Assembly: GCF_000420085.1 (NCBI RefSeq)
Contig: NZ_ATUG01000003.1
Coordinates: 496,001 to 560,000, forward strand
Source: Desulfospira joergensenii DSM 10085
GTDB lineage: Bacteria; Desulfobacterota; Desulfobacteria; Desulfobacterales; Desulfobacteraceae
DNA length: 64,000 nucleotides
Reading direction: 5' to 3'
Below, in pieces: positions 8,657 through 18,743 of this stretch. The notes beneath the pieces were generated by a model, which was not told the DNA's origin, searched no databases, and worked only from the letters and a program-made list of their open reading frames with translations. Numbering within the stretch: the stretch's first letter is position 1; each line of letters starts with the position of its first letter. Position numbers and translations under genes: made by a program.

Positions 8657-10612
8657 ATGAAATTATTTGATCACGGTGCCGGCAAATCAGATTCCGGCAA
8701 GAGTTACGACGCTGAATCCATAGAGATTCTCAAGGGGCTGGACCCGGTACGGCGCAGGCCCGGCATGTATACGGACACCACCAGTCCGGACCACCTGGCC
8801 TTTGAGGTCATAGACAATAGTGTGGATGAGGCCATAGCCGGTTTTGCCGACACCATTGAGGTGATCCTCACGGAGGAAAACTCTGTTATTGTCAAAGACA
8901 ACGGCAGGGGCATGCCCGTGGACCTCCATCCTGTGGAAGGCATCTCCGGGGTGGAGCTGATCATGACCCGGCTCCATGCAGGGGCCAAATTTTCAAACAA
9001 GGATTATGCGTTTTCCGGGGGCTTGCACGGCGTGGGCGTATCCGTGGTCAACGCCCTTTCCTCAACCATGAAAATCATGATCAAGCGGGAAGGCTCCCGG
9101 TATGAGATCGGGTTTCAGGACGGGGTAAAAACCGGGGAACTGGAAAACATCGGCAGTGTGGGGAAAAACAACACCGGCACCTCGGTTGAATTCTTTCCCA
9201 ACCCGAAATTTTTCGACACTCCCAAATTTTCAAAATCCGCCATCCGGGCCGCCTTAAAATCAAAGGCCATTCTCTGTTCAGGCCTGACCACCTCTTTTCT
9301 GGTTCAGGCCACCGGGGAAAAAGAGACCTGGTTTTACGACCATGGTCTGGATGAGTACCTGAACGAACATTTAAAGGAGAGAAAATGCCTTTTTGACCAG
9401 CCCTTTACCGGGAAATCGGAAAATGATGATTTCCAAGCGGTCTGGGCAGTCAACTGGATCAGTGAGGGAGGGGGGACCATTGAAGAAAGCTATGTCAACC
9501 TGATCCCCACCCGGCTGGGGGGAACCCATGTCAATGGGTTTCGTTCCGGCCTGCTGGAGTCTGTCCGGGAGTTCTGCAAATTCAGGAACCTTCTGCCCAA
9601 GGGCCTTTTCCTGGCTCCTGAAGATATCTGGTCCAATGTGGGATATGTTCTGTCGGTGAAGCTTTCCGAGGCACAGTTTTCCGGCCAGACCAAGGAGAGG
9701 CTTTCCTCCCGCCACTGCGCCAACCTGGTCAACCCCAAGGTCCGGGACCGGTTCAGTCTCTGGCTGAATCAGAACGTCGCCCAGGGGGAGGCATTGGCCA
9801 ATCTTGCCATTGAAAACGCCAGAACCCGGGTAAAAAAATCGAAAAAAATTACCCGGAAGCGGACTTCCAACGGCATTACCCTTCCGGCCAAACTATCGGA
9901 CTGCACCAGTGCAGACCAGAACCTGAGAGAGCTGTTCTTCGTGGAAGGGGATTCCGCCGGCGGATCTGCCAAGCAGGCCAGGGACAGACGTTTTCAGGCC
10001 ATCATGCCCCTGAGGGGGAAGATCATGAACACCTGGGATCTGTCCTCTTCCTCTATTATCGAATCCCGGGAGATCCGGGACATTTCTCAGGTCCTGGGGA
10101 TCCTGCCCGGGGAAGAAGACATCTCCAAACTCAGGTACTCCAAAATCTGTATTCTGGCGGATGCGGATTCTGACGGTCTGCACATTGCCACCCTGCTCTG
10201 CGCCCTTTTTCTCAAACATTTTCCCAAGATTGTCCGCCAGGGACATGTGTTTATTGCCATGCCTCCCCTTTACAGGATCGATGCGGCCAAAGAAGTGTTT
10301 TACGCTCTGGATGATTCGGAAAAAGAGGCCATTATCAAACGCCTGAACCGCAGGAAAAGGAAAACCAAAATCAATATCCAGAGGTTCAAGGGCCTGGGGG
10401 AGATGAACCCCTCCCAGCTCAAGGAAACCACCATTGCCCCGGATTCCCGGCGGCTGGTTCAGCTGTCTGTTGACCCGGAATCCGAAGAAGGCGAATCCGA
10501 TTCCCTGAAGCGGGTTTTTGAGGTCATGGACATGCTCCTGGGAAAAAAACGGGCCAAGGACAGAAAAGAATGGATTGAAGCCAACGGCAGCATAGAAGAG
10601 ATTGAATCATGA
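8657..10612 (+). CDS. parE: DNA topoisomerase IV subunit B
   Basis: ATPase subunit of topoisomerase IV, which decatenates replicated chromosomes. The GHKL ATPase part shows DNSVDEA, DNGRGMP and GGLHGVGVSVVNAL. The TOPRIM part shows FVEGDSAGGSAKQARD and DADSDG. RLGGTHVNGFRSGLLESV and a length of 651 residues match ParE better than the longer GyrB. It starts with an ATG after an AT-rich 92-bp divergent region and has no clear ribosome-binding site. The stop overlaps the parC start (ATGA), giving a parE-parC unit. Confidence 0.93.
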   Translation: MKLFDHGAGKSDSGKSYDAESIEILKGLDPVRRRPGMYTDTTSPDHLAFEVIDNSVDEAIAGFADTIEVILTEENSVIVKDNGRGMPVDLHPVEGISGVELIMTRLHAGAKFSNKDYAFSGGLHGVGVSVVNALSSTMKIMIKREGSRYEIGFQDGVKTGELENIGSVGKNNTGTSVEFFPNPKFFDTPKFSKSAIRAALKSKAILCSGLTTSFLVQATGEKETWFYDHGLDEYLNEHLKERKCLFDQPFTGKSENDDFQAVWAVNWISEGGGTIEESYVNLIPTRLGGTHVNGFRSGLLESVREFCKFRNLLPKGLFLAPEDIWSNVGYVLSVKLSEAQFSGQTKERLSSRHCANLVNPKVRDRFSLWLNQNVAQGEALANLAIENARTRVKKSKKITRKRTSNGITLPAKLSDCTSADQNLRELFFVEGDSAGGSAKQARDRRFQAIMPLRGKIMNTWDLSSSSIIESREIRDISQVLGILPGEEDISKLRYSKICILADADSDGLHIATLLCALFLKHFPKIVRQGHVFIAMPPLYRIDAAKEVFYALDDSEKEAIIKRLNRRKRKTKINIQRFKGLGEMNPSQLKETTIAPDSRRLVQLSVDPESEEGESDSLKRVFEVMDMLLGKKRAKDRKEWIEANGSIEEIES

Positions 10613-12894
10613 AAGAAACTAGTCTGGTTTCAAATGACTATGAAAAGATTCCTTTCCAGGAATTTACCCAGAAAGCCTATTTAAACTACTCCATGTACGT
10701 GATCCTGGACCGGGCTCTCCCCCATATCGGAGACGGGCTCAAGCCGGTTCAAAGAAGGATCGTTTACTCCATGAGCCAGCTCGGGCTTTCCGCCACGGCC
10801 AAATTCAAAAAATCCGCCCGGACCGTTGGGGACGTGCTGGGTAAATTTCATCCCCACGGGGATACGGCATGCTACGAGGCAATGGTCCTCATGGCCCAGC
10901 CCTTTTCCCTGAGATACCCTTTGGTGGACGGCCAGGGCAACTGGGGGGATCCCAATGATCCCAAATCCTTTGCCGCCATGAGGTATACCGAATCCCGGCT
11001 GTCCAGATACGCTGAGATTTTTCTGGATGAACTGTCCGAGGGAACCGTGGACTGGACGCCCAACTTTGACGGAACAATGGACGAACCCAGAATCCTTCCG
11101 GCCCGACTGCCCAACCTTCTGCTAAACGGAACCACCGGCATTGCCGTGGGAATGGCCACCTCCATTCTCCCCCACAACCTGCGGGAAGTGGCAAAGGCCC
11201 TGATCCATCTTCTTGAGAACGAAGATGCGGGCCTGGAAGATGTCTGTAAACACATCAAGGGTCCGGATTTTCCCACCCGGGCGGAGATCATCACCCCCCC
11301 CGAAGAAATTGAAAAGATTTACCAGACCGGAACGGGCCGGATTAAGATGAGGGCGGTCTTTGAGATCGAAGACGGGGAAATCGTATATACAGCCCTTCCC
11401 CACCATGCATCCACGGAAAAAATTTACGAGCAGATCGCAGCCCAGATGGAGGCAAAGAAGCTGCCCATGGTCAGTGATATCCGGGATGAGTCCGACCACG
11501 AAGATCCCACAAGACTGGTGATCATCCCCAGGTCAAACCGGGTGGATCTCCATTCCTTGGCCGACCATCTCTTTGCCACTACGGACCTGGAAAAATCATA
11601 CTCTTTCAACATGAACATGATCGGCATCAACGGCCGGCCCCAGGTCAAGGATCTGCTGACCATTTTAAGGGAATGGCTGGAGTTCAGGGCGGACACGGTC
11701 AAAAGAAAACTTGAATTCCGTCTGGACAAGGTGGTAAACCGGCTTCACATACTGGAAGGGTTCAAGATCGCCTATTTGAACATAGACGAGGTCATCAGAA
11801 TCATCCGTGAATCAGATCATCCGAAAAAAGCCCTTATTGATGCCTTTGCTCTTTCCGAAATCCAGGCAACGGCCATCCTGGAAATCCGGCTGCGCCAGTT
11901 GGCCCGTCTCGAGGAAATTAAAATCCTCAAAGAGATGGAAGAACTTGAAGCCCAGCGCAAAGACCTTGAAGAGCTTCTGGGCAATGAGGATGCTTTTAAA
12001 TCTTATATCATCGATGAGATCCGGGAAGATGCCAAAAAATACGGGGACAAGAGAAGGTCCCCCATCAAGGAAAGAAAAGAGGCCGAGGCCTTTTCACCTA
12101 CGGACGTCATCGATGTTCAGCCCGTCACCGTTATTTTGTCAAAAAACGGATGGGTCCGGGCGGCAAAGGGTCACGAAATCGACCCGGAAAAGCTCAAGTT
12201 CATGTCCGGGGATTCCCTGCTTTGTCACGCCCGGACCCGGAGCGACAAGCCCCTTGTCTTCCTGGATGATATCGGCCGGAGCTACATGCTCTTAACCCAT
12301 GTGCTTCCTTCGGCCCGGGGAAACGGCGAACCCCTGACCGGTCATATTTCCCTCCAGCCCGAGGCACAGATTTCTTACATGCTCACCGCCCAGGAGGATG
12401 ACTATTTTCTGGTCGGGTCGGACAGGGGATACGGATTTATCACTAAATTTTCCGATTTTTTCACCACCTATAAAAACGGGAAGGCCGTCATTTCATTGAA
12501 ACCCGGGAGCAAACCCCTTGCCCCCCGGCTGGTGAATGATATGAAAACCGACCGGGTTGCCGCAATTACAAATCAGGGCAGGCTTTTAATCTTCACCCTG
12601 AATCAGCTGCCCAGCCTGAAAAAGGGCCTGGGCAACAAGATCATCTCCATTCCCAACAAAGGGGCAGGTCCGGATAAGAATGAAGTTCTTAAGTTCCTAA
12701 AAATATTGCCATTAAATTCTAATCTTGTTATACATTCCGGCAGGCATTTCCTGAGGCTGAGTCCGGGAAATCAGGAGGACTACACAGGTATGCGCGGCCG
12801 ACGGGGCAGACTGCTTCCCAGGGGATATCGAAAGGTTGACAGAATTGAGATTAATTCACTTGAAAGCCGGGACGGGACAGAGGAATTTGAATAA
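10609..12894 (+). CDS. parC: DNA topoisomerase IV subunit A
   Basis: DNA-breaking subunit of topoisomerase IV. The active-site tyrosine is Tyr126 in FAAMRYTESRLS. The quinolone-resistance region reads KFHPHGDTACYEAMV: the position equal to E. coli ParC Ser80 is Thr86, and Glu90 matches Glu84. The N-terminal breakage-reunion and coiled-coil gate (RLHILEGFKIAYLNIDEVI) is followed by a weakly conserved C-terminal beta-propeller without the GyrA-box, as expected for ParC. It is 761 residues and overlaps parE by 4 bp. Confidence 0.93.
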   Translation: MKETSLVSNDYEKIPFQEFTQKAYLNYSMYVILDRALPHIGDGLKPVQRRIVYSMSQLGLSATAKFKKSARTVGDVLGKFHPHGDTACYEAMVLMAQPFSLRYPLVDGQGNWGDPNDPKSFAAMRYTESRLSRYAEIFLDELSEGTVDWTPNFDGTMDEPRILPARLPNLLLNGTTGIAVGMATSILPHNLREVAKALIHLLENEDAGLEDVCKHIKGPDFPTRAEIITPPEEIEKIYQTGTGRIKMRAVFEIEDGEIVYTALPHHASTEKIYEQIAAQMEAKKLPMVSDIRDESDHEDPTRLVIIPRSNRVDLHSLADHLFATTDLEKSYSFNMNMIGINGRPQVKDLLTILREWLEFRADTVKRKLEFRLDKVVNRLHILEGFKIAYLNIDEVIRIIRESDHPKKALIDAFALSEIQATAILEIRLRQLARLEEIKILKEMEELEAQRKDLEELLGNEDAFKSYIIDEIREDAKKYGDKRRSPIKERKEAEAFSPTDVIDVQPVTVILSKNGWVRAAKGHEIDPEKLKFMSGDSLLCHARTRSDKPLVFLDDIGRSYMLLTHVLPSARGNGEPLTGHISLQPEAQISYMLTAQEDDYFLVGSDRGYGFITKFSDFFTTYKNGKAVISLKPGSKPLAPRLVNDMKTDRVAAITNQGRLLIFTLNQLPSLKKGLGNKIISIPNKGAGPDKNEVLKFLKILPLNSNLVIHSGRHFLRLSPGNQEDYTGMRGRRGRLLPRGYRKVDRIEINSLESRDGTEEFE

Positions 12895-12903
12895 AACCCA
12901 TTC

Positions 12904-14283
12904 ATGAACCGTTTTTTACATAAATATTTTCTCCTTCTTCTGCTCTCTCTTCTCTGCCTGATCTTTGGAATGGTCTGTGTCCTGATTCAGGAAAAAAAAC
13001 TGGGTGAAACCCTTTCCAGCGTTGAGCGGATAAAGAAATCTGGAACCCTTCGCCTGATCACTAGCAACAGCATGAACACCTTTTACCTCTATCGAGGGAA
13101 GCCCGACGGGTTCGAATATGATCTGGCAAAAGAATTTGCAAAACACTTGAACGTTGACCTGGACGTTGTCACTCCGGGTTGGAACAATATGTTTTCCTAT
13201 TTAAAACAGGGCAAAGGGGATTTCATTGCGGCCGGTCTCGCCATTACCAAGGACAGGCTTGAGCAGGTGGCTTTTTCCATTCCCTATATGACCATTCAAC
13301 AGCGTGTGGTTCATCACAATCTGATCTTCGGGCCCAAGAACATCCAAGATCTGGAGTTCAGGACCATCCACGTGAGAAGGGGAACATCCTACCAATCTAG
13401 GCTGGAAGAGATAAAAAGATCCGGGGTGGATTTCAAATATATTCTCCATGACAACACCCCCACCGAAGACCTGATCGCCATGGTCAATGACCGGAAAATC
13501 AAATTTACCATTGCCGATTCCAATATCGCCCTGCTCTGCCAGCGGTACTATCCGGATATCCGGATCGGAATCCCGGTTCAGGAAAGAGAATCCCTGGCCT
13601 GGGCCATCCGCAAAAATGATGACGACATGCTCAAGGCCATCAACCGGTTTCTGCTCCATGCCAATGAAACCGGAATTCTAAAGAGAATCACACAGAAGTA
13701 CTACCACAATATCCAGGATGTGGATCTGTTTGAAATTAAAAAATTCCATGACCGGATGAAATCAAGGTTTCCCAAATATAAAAAGCTTATCCAGAAAGAA
13801 TCCAGAAAATACGGGTTTGACTGGCGCCTGGTGGCTGCCGTTATTTACCAGGAATCCCAGTTTGACGCCAATGCCAGGAGTTTTACCAATGTCAGGGGGC
13901 TGATGCAGGTTACCCGGGCAACTGCAGAGGAACTGGGCATTGCCAATCATAAAAAACCCGGCCAGAGCATCAAGGCCGGAATCAAATATCTGAATAAGAT
14001 GTTTCGCAAGTTTGATCACATGGAAGATGAACACCAGCAGATGCTCTTTGCCCTGGCCAGCTACAACGTGGGATACGGCCATGTGACAGACGCCATGAAA
14101 ATCACGAGAAAAAAAGGCCTGGCCGACAACAACTGGCAGGATGTAAAAACCGTTCTCCCCCTTTTGTCAAAGGCCCGGTATTATAAAAAAACAAAGCACG
14201 GATATGCCAGGGGCTGGGAACCGGTCCAGTACGTGGACCAGGTCCTGACCTATTTTGATATCCTGAAAAAAAATGCCTCTTAA
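12904..14283 (+). CDS. mltF: MltF-like membrane-bound lytic murein transglycosylase
   Basis: Cleaves peptidoglycan in the periplasm. An N-terminal hydrophobic segment (about 7-28) acts as signal or anchor. A solute-binding-like domain (about 45-270; LRLITSNSMNTFYLYRG, DLAKEFAKHL) comes next, then a soluble lytic transglycosylase domain with catalytic Glu317 in AAVIYQESQFDANA and the motifs GLMQV and ALASYNVGYGHV. This two-domain order is typical of MltF; 459 residues is slightly shorter than the E. coli protein. It begins 9 bp after parC, so it may be cotranscribed, although no functional link is known. Confidence 0.9.
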   Translation: MNRFLHKYFLLLLLSLLCLIFGMVCVLIQEKKLGETLSSVERIKKSGTLRLITSNSMNTFYLYRGKPDGFEYDLAKEFAKHLNVDLDVVTPGWNNMFSYLKQGKGDFIAAGLAITKDRLEQVAFSIPYMTIQQRVVHHNLIFGPKNIQDLEFRTIHVRRGTSYQSRLEEIKRSGVDFKYILHDNTPTEDLIAMVNDRKIKFTIADSNIALLCQRYYPDIRIGIPVQERESLAWAIRKNDDDMLKAINRFLLHANETGILKRITQKYYHNIQDVDLFEIKKFHDRMKSRFPKYKKLIQKESRKYGFDWRLVAAVIYQESQFDANARSFTNVRGLMQVTRATAEELGIANHKKPGQSIKAGIKYLNKMFRKFDHMEDEHQQMLFALASYNVGYGHVTDAMKITRKKGLADNNWQDVKTVLPLLSKARYYKKTKHGYARGWEPVQYVDQVLTYFDILKKNAS

Positions 14284-14376
14284 AAAAAATTACCTTGCCC
14301 TTTTTATAAGATTAAGCAAGCATAAACCTTCAATAATCAGGGCCGGGATTAACCAAACTTTAAAATGAGTGAATAA

Positions 14377-15840
14377 ATGACACGAAAAATTTTAATTAAC
14401 GCGCTGGACCCGGATGTCAGCAGAATTGCGGCTGTCATCGACAACAAGCTGGAGCAGTTTCACATTGAAACCCGGGCCAAACAGGTCACCCAGGGAAATA
14501 TCTACAAGGGAGTCGTTACCCGGGTAGAACCCAGTCTTCAGGCGGTTTTTGTCGATTACGGGATGGAAAAGAACGGATTTTTACAAAAAAACGAAATCCA
14601 CCGGGATTATTTTCAGGATATTGAAACCAAGGACAAGTCCCTGTTCAACCTGATCAAAAAAGGACAGGAGATGATCGTTCAGGTGGTCAAAGATCCCATC
14701 AGCCAGAAAGGGGCCATGCTGACCACCTTTATCTCCCTGCCCGGCCGCCTGGGCGTCCTCATGCCCGGCAATACCACCCGGGGGGTTTCCAGAAAAATAG
14801 ACGAAGAAGCAGAACGGAAACGCCTGGTCAAGATCCTCAAAGGAATCAACGTTCCGGAAGGATTCGGAATGATTGTCCGGACCGCCGGGAAAAAAGCCAC
14901 AAAAGCCCAGCTGACTTTGGATCTGAAATATCTCATGAGGGTATGGAAAAACATCGATACCCTGGCTGTGAAAAACCAGGCCCCCTGCCTTTTGTACAAA
15001 GAGCAGACCCTGGCCGTCAGATCTCTCAGGGACTATTTCACCACGGATATCAAGGAAATACTCATTGACAGCCCCGAGACCTTTAAAGAGGTCAAGGATT
15101 TCATGGCCATGATCGCTCCCAAACAGAAGAAGATTGTCCGTCTCTTCAAAGGGGAAAAGCCCATTTTCACAAAATACCAGTTGGAGGAACAGATCGCCTC
15201 CATCTTTAAGCGGGAGGTCCAGCTTAAATCCGGGGGATTCCTGGTCATTGAACAGACCGAGGCCATGGTGACCATCGATGTGAATTCGGGCAAGTCCACC
15301 AAGAAAAAAAATATTGAAGAGACCGCTTTTCACACCAACCTTGAAGCGGCTGAAGAAGTCGCCCGTCAACTCAGACTCAGGGATATGGGCGGACTGATTG
15401 TCGTGGATTTCATTGATATGAAAGAGCGCCGCCACAAGGCCGATATCACAAAAACCCTTAAAAAGAACCTCAAGGGGGATAAGGCCAAGACCAAGGTGGG
15501 AGGAATCACCACCTTCGGACTATTGGAAATGTCCCGGCAGAGAATCCGCCACTCCATCACCTTTGGAAGTTATGAAACCTGCAGGCATTGCAACGGAAGG
15601 GGCACGGTTCCTTCTGTTGAAACCCAGGGGCTTGCTTTTTTACGCCAGATCAATTTGAAAACCCTGAAACCTGAAATCAAACATGTCACCGGCCTGATTC
15701 CCAGGGAAGTGGCCTATTATATCCTGAATAAGAAACGGGAAGAACTGCTCGACATAGAGGCCAAGAGAAAGGTCTCCATCAGTATTAAAATCGATCCGGA
15801 AATGGTCTTTGGTCAGAGCAGCATCACCTGCACGACCTGA
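14377..15840 (+). CDS. rng: Ribonuclease G (RNase E/G family)
   Basis: Endoribonuclease for 16S rRNA 5' maturation and mRNA decay. An S1-like RNA-binding region lies near residues 35-120 (GNIYKGVVTRVEPSLQAVFVDYG). The DNase-I-like catalytic part has the metal-binding pair Asp301 (TIDVNSGKS) and Asp344 (VVDFIDM). The Zn-link is reduced to CRHCNGRG (Cys402, Cys405), as usual for this family. At 487 residues it lacks the long degradosome scaffold of RNase E. A 93-bp gap separates it from the mltF-like gene. Confidence 0.93.
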   Translation: MTRKILINALDPDVSRIAAVIDNKLEQFHIETRAKQVTQGNIYKGVVTRVEPSLQAVFVDYGMEKNGFLQKNEIHRDYFQDIETKDKSLFNLIKKGQEMIVQVVKDPISQKGAMLTTFISLPGRLGVLMPGNTTRGVSRKIDEEAERKRLVKILKGINVPEGFGMIVRTAGKKATKAQLTLDLKYLMRVWKNIDTLAVKNQAPCLLYKEQTLAVRSLRDYFTTDIKEILIDSPETFKEVKDFMAMIAPKQKKIVRLFKGEKPIFTKYQLEEQIASIFKREVQLKSGGFLVIEQTEAMVTIDVNSGKSTKKKNIEETAFHTNLEAAEEVARQLRLRDMGGLIVVDFIDMKERRHKADITKTLKKNLKGDKAKTKVGGITTFGLLEMSRQRIRHSITFGSYETCRHCNGRGTVPSVETQGLAFLRQINLKTLKPEIKHVTGLIPREVAYYILNKKREELLDIEAKRKVSISIKIDPEMVFGQSSITCTT

Positions 15841-15949
15841 TCCATGGGTTTTGTCCGAAAAAGCCCGGAATATGGGCCGGTTTCTTGACATAATCCCTGG
15901 TTTTGTGTATCTGAGACCGGTTAACTTAAATTTTTGCAGAGGGGAAGAC

Positions 15950-16765
15950 ATGCTCCTGAAAAAAGATGGAAAGACTATTGTTGCAGCCGCTCTGATCATT
16001 GGTACACTAGTCGCCCTGGGCTTTTACATGGCCAAAAAGCCGATGAAAGAGCAAGACAGCTTTCCATCCCAAGAAAAACAGGAGATCCAGCCAAAAGAAA
16101 AAATCCAAACGGATACCGGGAAACCCGAGAAAAAAATTGTCCAGGGAGAAATAGAAGACAGGCCGGCCATTGATTTCAAAAACTTAAAAAAAGATCCGGC
16201 CCTGGATGAACTTATGGTGGAAAGAAAAGACAACCTGGGTATCAAGGAAAGCCTGGATATGATTGTTCGATCCGATGAAAAATTCGTTGTGGGGGGTCAA
16301 AAGATCTCCATGCAGGAGATCCTTGAAAAAGCATTTACCGGCCGGGGCGAGGTATACCAGGAAGAAATCAAAGCTTCGGGGGAAGAGGTTGCCCAGGACA
16401 TCAAGGAGTACGGCATCTACGTGGTCAGACCCGGGGACAATCTCTGGAACATCCACTTTAATATCCTAAGGGAATATTACGCGTCCAGGGGAATTGAGGT
16501 GGAATCCAAGGCAGACGAGCCTAAAAACATGGGATTCAGTTCCGGTGTGGGCAAAATTCTGAAATTTTCCGAAACCATGGTGATCATTTACAATCTCATC
16601 GACCGGAAGGTGTCCCGGGATATCAATCTGCTCCGTCCCCTGAGCAAGGTTGTGGTTTACAATATGAGCGAGGTCTTTTCCCTGCTCCGGGAATTCAACT
16701 ATGAAAATGTAGACCGGATTCAGTTTGACGGAAGAAATATCTGGATACCGGCAAATAAAAATTAA
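15950..16765 (+). CDS. Membrane-anchored protein with LysM-like domain, function unknown
   Basis: I place the start at the ATG at 15950 (271 residues), which has AGAGGGG directly upstream. The longer frame from 15809 would overlap rng and add an unconserved tail. The N-terminus (KKDGKTIVAAALIIGTLVALGFYMAK) is a signal anchor, followed by a charged, Lys/Glu-rich linker and a C-terminal part with YVVRPGDNLWNIHFNIL, resembling a LysM start (xVxxGDxLWxI). It ends RIQFDGRNIWIPANKN. A periplasmic, peptidoglycan-facing role is inferred. It precedes yajC by 32 bp. Confidence 0.6.
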   Translation: MLLKKDGKTIVAAALIIGTLVALGFYMAKKPMKEQDSFPSQEKQEIQPKEKIQTDTGKPEKKIVQGEIEDRPAIDFKNLKKDPALDELMVERKDNLGIKESLDMIVRSDEKFVVGGQKISMQEILEKAFTGRGEVYQEEIKASGEEVAQDIKEYGIYVVRPGDNLWNIHFNILREYYASRGIEVESKADEPKNMGFSSGVGKILKFSETMVIIYNLIDRKVSRDINLLRPLSKVVVYNMSEVFSLLREFNYENVDRIQFDGRNIWIPANKN

Positions 16766-16797
16766 TTTATTTTTAATACTTTTAAGGAGGCGTTATT

Positions 16798-17142
16798 TTG
16801 ATTAGCACAGCGTATGCAATGGGAGCCGGCGGAGGCCAGGCAGCCCAGGGAGGCGGATTGGCAGGATTCCTGCCCATTATCATTCTTTTTGCCATTTTTT
16901 ATTTTCTTTTAATCCGGCCCCAGCAGAAAAAAGCCAAGGAACATAAGGAAATGATCGGGAACCTCAAGAAGGGAAACCGGATCGTTACTTCCGGCGGCAT
17001 TTACGGCACCATCCTGACCGTTGATGATACCACCATTGGCCTTGAAATAGCGGAAAAGGTAAAAATTAAAATTTCCCGTGGAAACGTTGCGGCCCTGATC
17101 TCAGATTCAGAACCTGCCCAGAAATCAGACAAAAAGAAATAA
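16798..17142 (+). CDS. yajC: Preprotein translocase subunit YajC
   Basis: Small inner-membrane partner of the SecDF complex. It starts with TTG at 16798, seven bases after a strong AAGGAGG (16784-16790). A Gly/Ala-rich N-terminus is followed by one membrane helix (FLPIIILFAIFYFLLI) and the family signature RPQQKKAKEHKEMI, then GNRIVTSGGIYGTI. It is 114 residues, normal length. It lies directly upstream of secD and secF, the usual Sec accessory operon. Confidence 0.95.
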   Translation: MISTAYAMGAGGGQAAQGGGLAGFLPIIILFAIFYFLLIRPQQKKAKEHKEMIGNLKKGNRIVTSGGIYGTILTVDDTTIGLEIAEKVKIKISRGNVAALISDSEPAQKSDKKK

Positions 17143-17144
17143 AA

Positions 17145-18731
17145 GTGGAGTATCCTCAATTGAAATCATTTACCTTGAAACGCGTGTGCATCCTGGGCAT
17201 TATTATTGCGGCCGTTGTGTGGTTGCTGCCGACCTTCACCAATACCTGGCCCCATAAAAAGATAAACCTCGGGCTTGATCTCCAGGGAGGCATGCATCTG
17301 GTACTGGAAGTCCAGAACATCAAGGCGGTTGAAGCCGAGATCGAAAGAAATGTCCATGAGCTTAAAAAAGAACTTCGAAAACAAGAAGTTCAGCATCTGG
17401 GAATCACCCGTCAAAAAAACAACACCATTCTGGCCAAAATCAGCGGCACACAAAACAAGGAAGGCTTTCAAAAGATCCTGACCGAGGAGTTTGGCAACTT
17501 CAAAGTCTCATCCCCTGCCCTGAACGGAGAAGAGTATATCTTCACACTCCGTCTTCCCGATGAAGAGACAGACAATATCAAGAAAATGGCCACGGAACAG
17601 GCCCTTGAAACCATCCGAAACAGGATAGACGAATTCGGCGTGTCCGAGCCGGACATCCGGATTCAGGGAGACAACAGGATACTCCTCCAACTGCCGGGCA
17701 TCAGTGATCCGGAACGGGCCAAGGCACTGATCGGGAAGACCGCCCAGCTCACCTTTCAGCTGGTCAATGAGGATGCCAGCCTGGAGTCTGCCGTAAAAGG
17801 TACGGTTCCCGTGGGCAGCGAGGTTCTCTATGAAACCAAGACAGATCCGGTTTCCGGGTCAACTTCAAAGATACCCTATGTGATCAAAAAACAGATCCTT
17901 CTGGACGGAAGCCTTCTCACCAATGCAAGGGTCGAGTTTGACCAGTACCAGCAGGCCCAGGTCGGTATAGAATTCAACCGGAAAGGTGCGCGGATTTTCG
18001 AAAGAATCACCGGCGCCAATATCAAGAAGAGACTGGCCATTGTTCTGGATAAAACCGTGTATTCGGCCCCGGTAATCCAGGACAGGATTGCCGGTGGGAA
18101 AGCCCGGATTACAGGCAGATTTACCACAGAAGAGGCAAAGGACCTGGCCATTGCACTGCGGGCCGGTTCTCTTCCTGCCCCGGTCCAGATCATTGAGGAA
18201 AGAACCGTGGGGCCGACCCTGGGAGCGGATTCCGTCCGCATGGGCATGATCTCCATGATTGTTGGCGGCGGCCTGGTGATCTTTTTCATGATCATCTTTT
18301 ATAAGGGTTCCGGGCTTATCGCCGACCTTGCCCTGCTTGTGAACATCCTTCTCATCGGCGGGGGGCTGGCCGCATTTCAGGCCACACTTACCCTGCCGGG
18401 CATTGCGGGAATTATTTTGACCATTGGCATGGCGGTTGACGCAAACGTCATCATCTTTGAAAGAATAAAAGAAGAGCTCAGGGCCGGAAAAACCCCTCTG
18501 GCATCCGTTCATGCAGGTTTTGAACGGGCCACCCTGACGATATTGGATGCCAATGTCACCACATTGATCGCCGCCATTGTTCTGTTCCAGTTCGGTTCCG
18601 GACCGGTTAAGGGGTTCGCAGTAACCCTGGGTCTGGGTATCGTAGCCAGCCTTTTCACGGCACTGATTCTGTCAAAGAGCATCTTTGATTTCATGCTTCA
18701 AAACAGAAAATCCTCAACACTTAGTATATAA
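17145..18731 (+). CDS. secD: Protein translocase subunit SecD
   Basis: Proton-driven membrane protein that helps pull secreted proteins across the inner membrane. The N-terminal helix (VCILGIIIAAVVWLLP) is followed by LGLDLQGGMHLVLEV, the periplasmic P1 head, and five C-terminal helices including GIILTIGMAVDANVIIFERIKEELR. It is 528 residues. The frame opens with GTG at 17145, 3 bp after yajC; a TTG at 17160 is an alternative start. It is followed by secF 12 bp later. Confidence 0.95.
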   Translation: MEYPQLKSFTLKRVCILGIIIAAVVWLLPTFTNTWPHKKINLGLDLQGGMHLVLEVQNIKAVEAEIERNVHELKKELRKQEVQHLGITRQKNNTILAKISGTQNKEGFQKILTEEFGNFKVSSPALNGEEYIFTLRLPDEETDNIKKMATEQALETIRNRIDEFGVSEPDIRIQGDNRILLQLPGISDPERAKALIGKTAQLTFQLVNEDASLESAVKGTVPVGSEVLYETKTDPVSGSTSKIPYVIKKQILLDGSLLTNARVEFDQYQQAQVGIEFNRKGARIFERITGANIKKRLAIVLDKTVYSAPVIQDRIAGGKARITGRFTTEEAKDLAIALRAGSLPAPVQIIEERTVGPTLGADSVRMGMISMIVGGGLVIFFMIIFYKGSGLIADLALLVNILLIGGGLAAFQATLTLPGIAGIILTIGMAVDANVIIFERIKEELRAGKTPLASVHAGFERATLTILDANVTTLIAAIVLFQFGSGPVKGFAVTLGLGIVASLFTALILSKSIFDFMLQNRKSSTLSI

Positions 18732-18743
18732 GGAAGACGAAGA

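Noticed and set aside
15809..15949. Longer N-terminus for the LysM-like membrane protein
   Set aside because: It overlaps the rng gene and would bury the signal anchor, while the ATG at 15950 has a strong ribosome-binding site.
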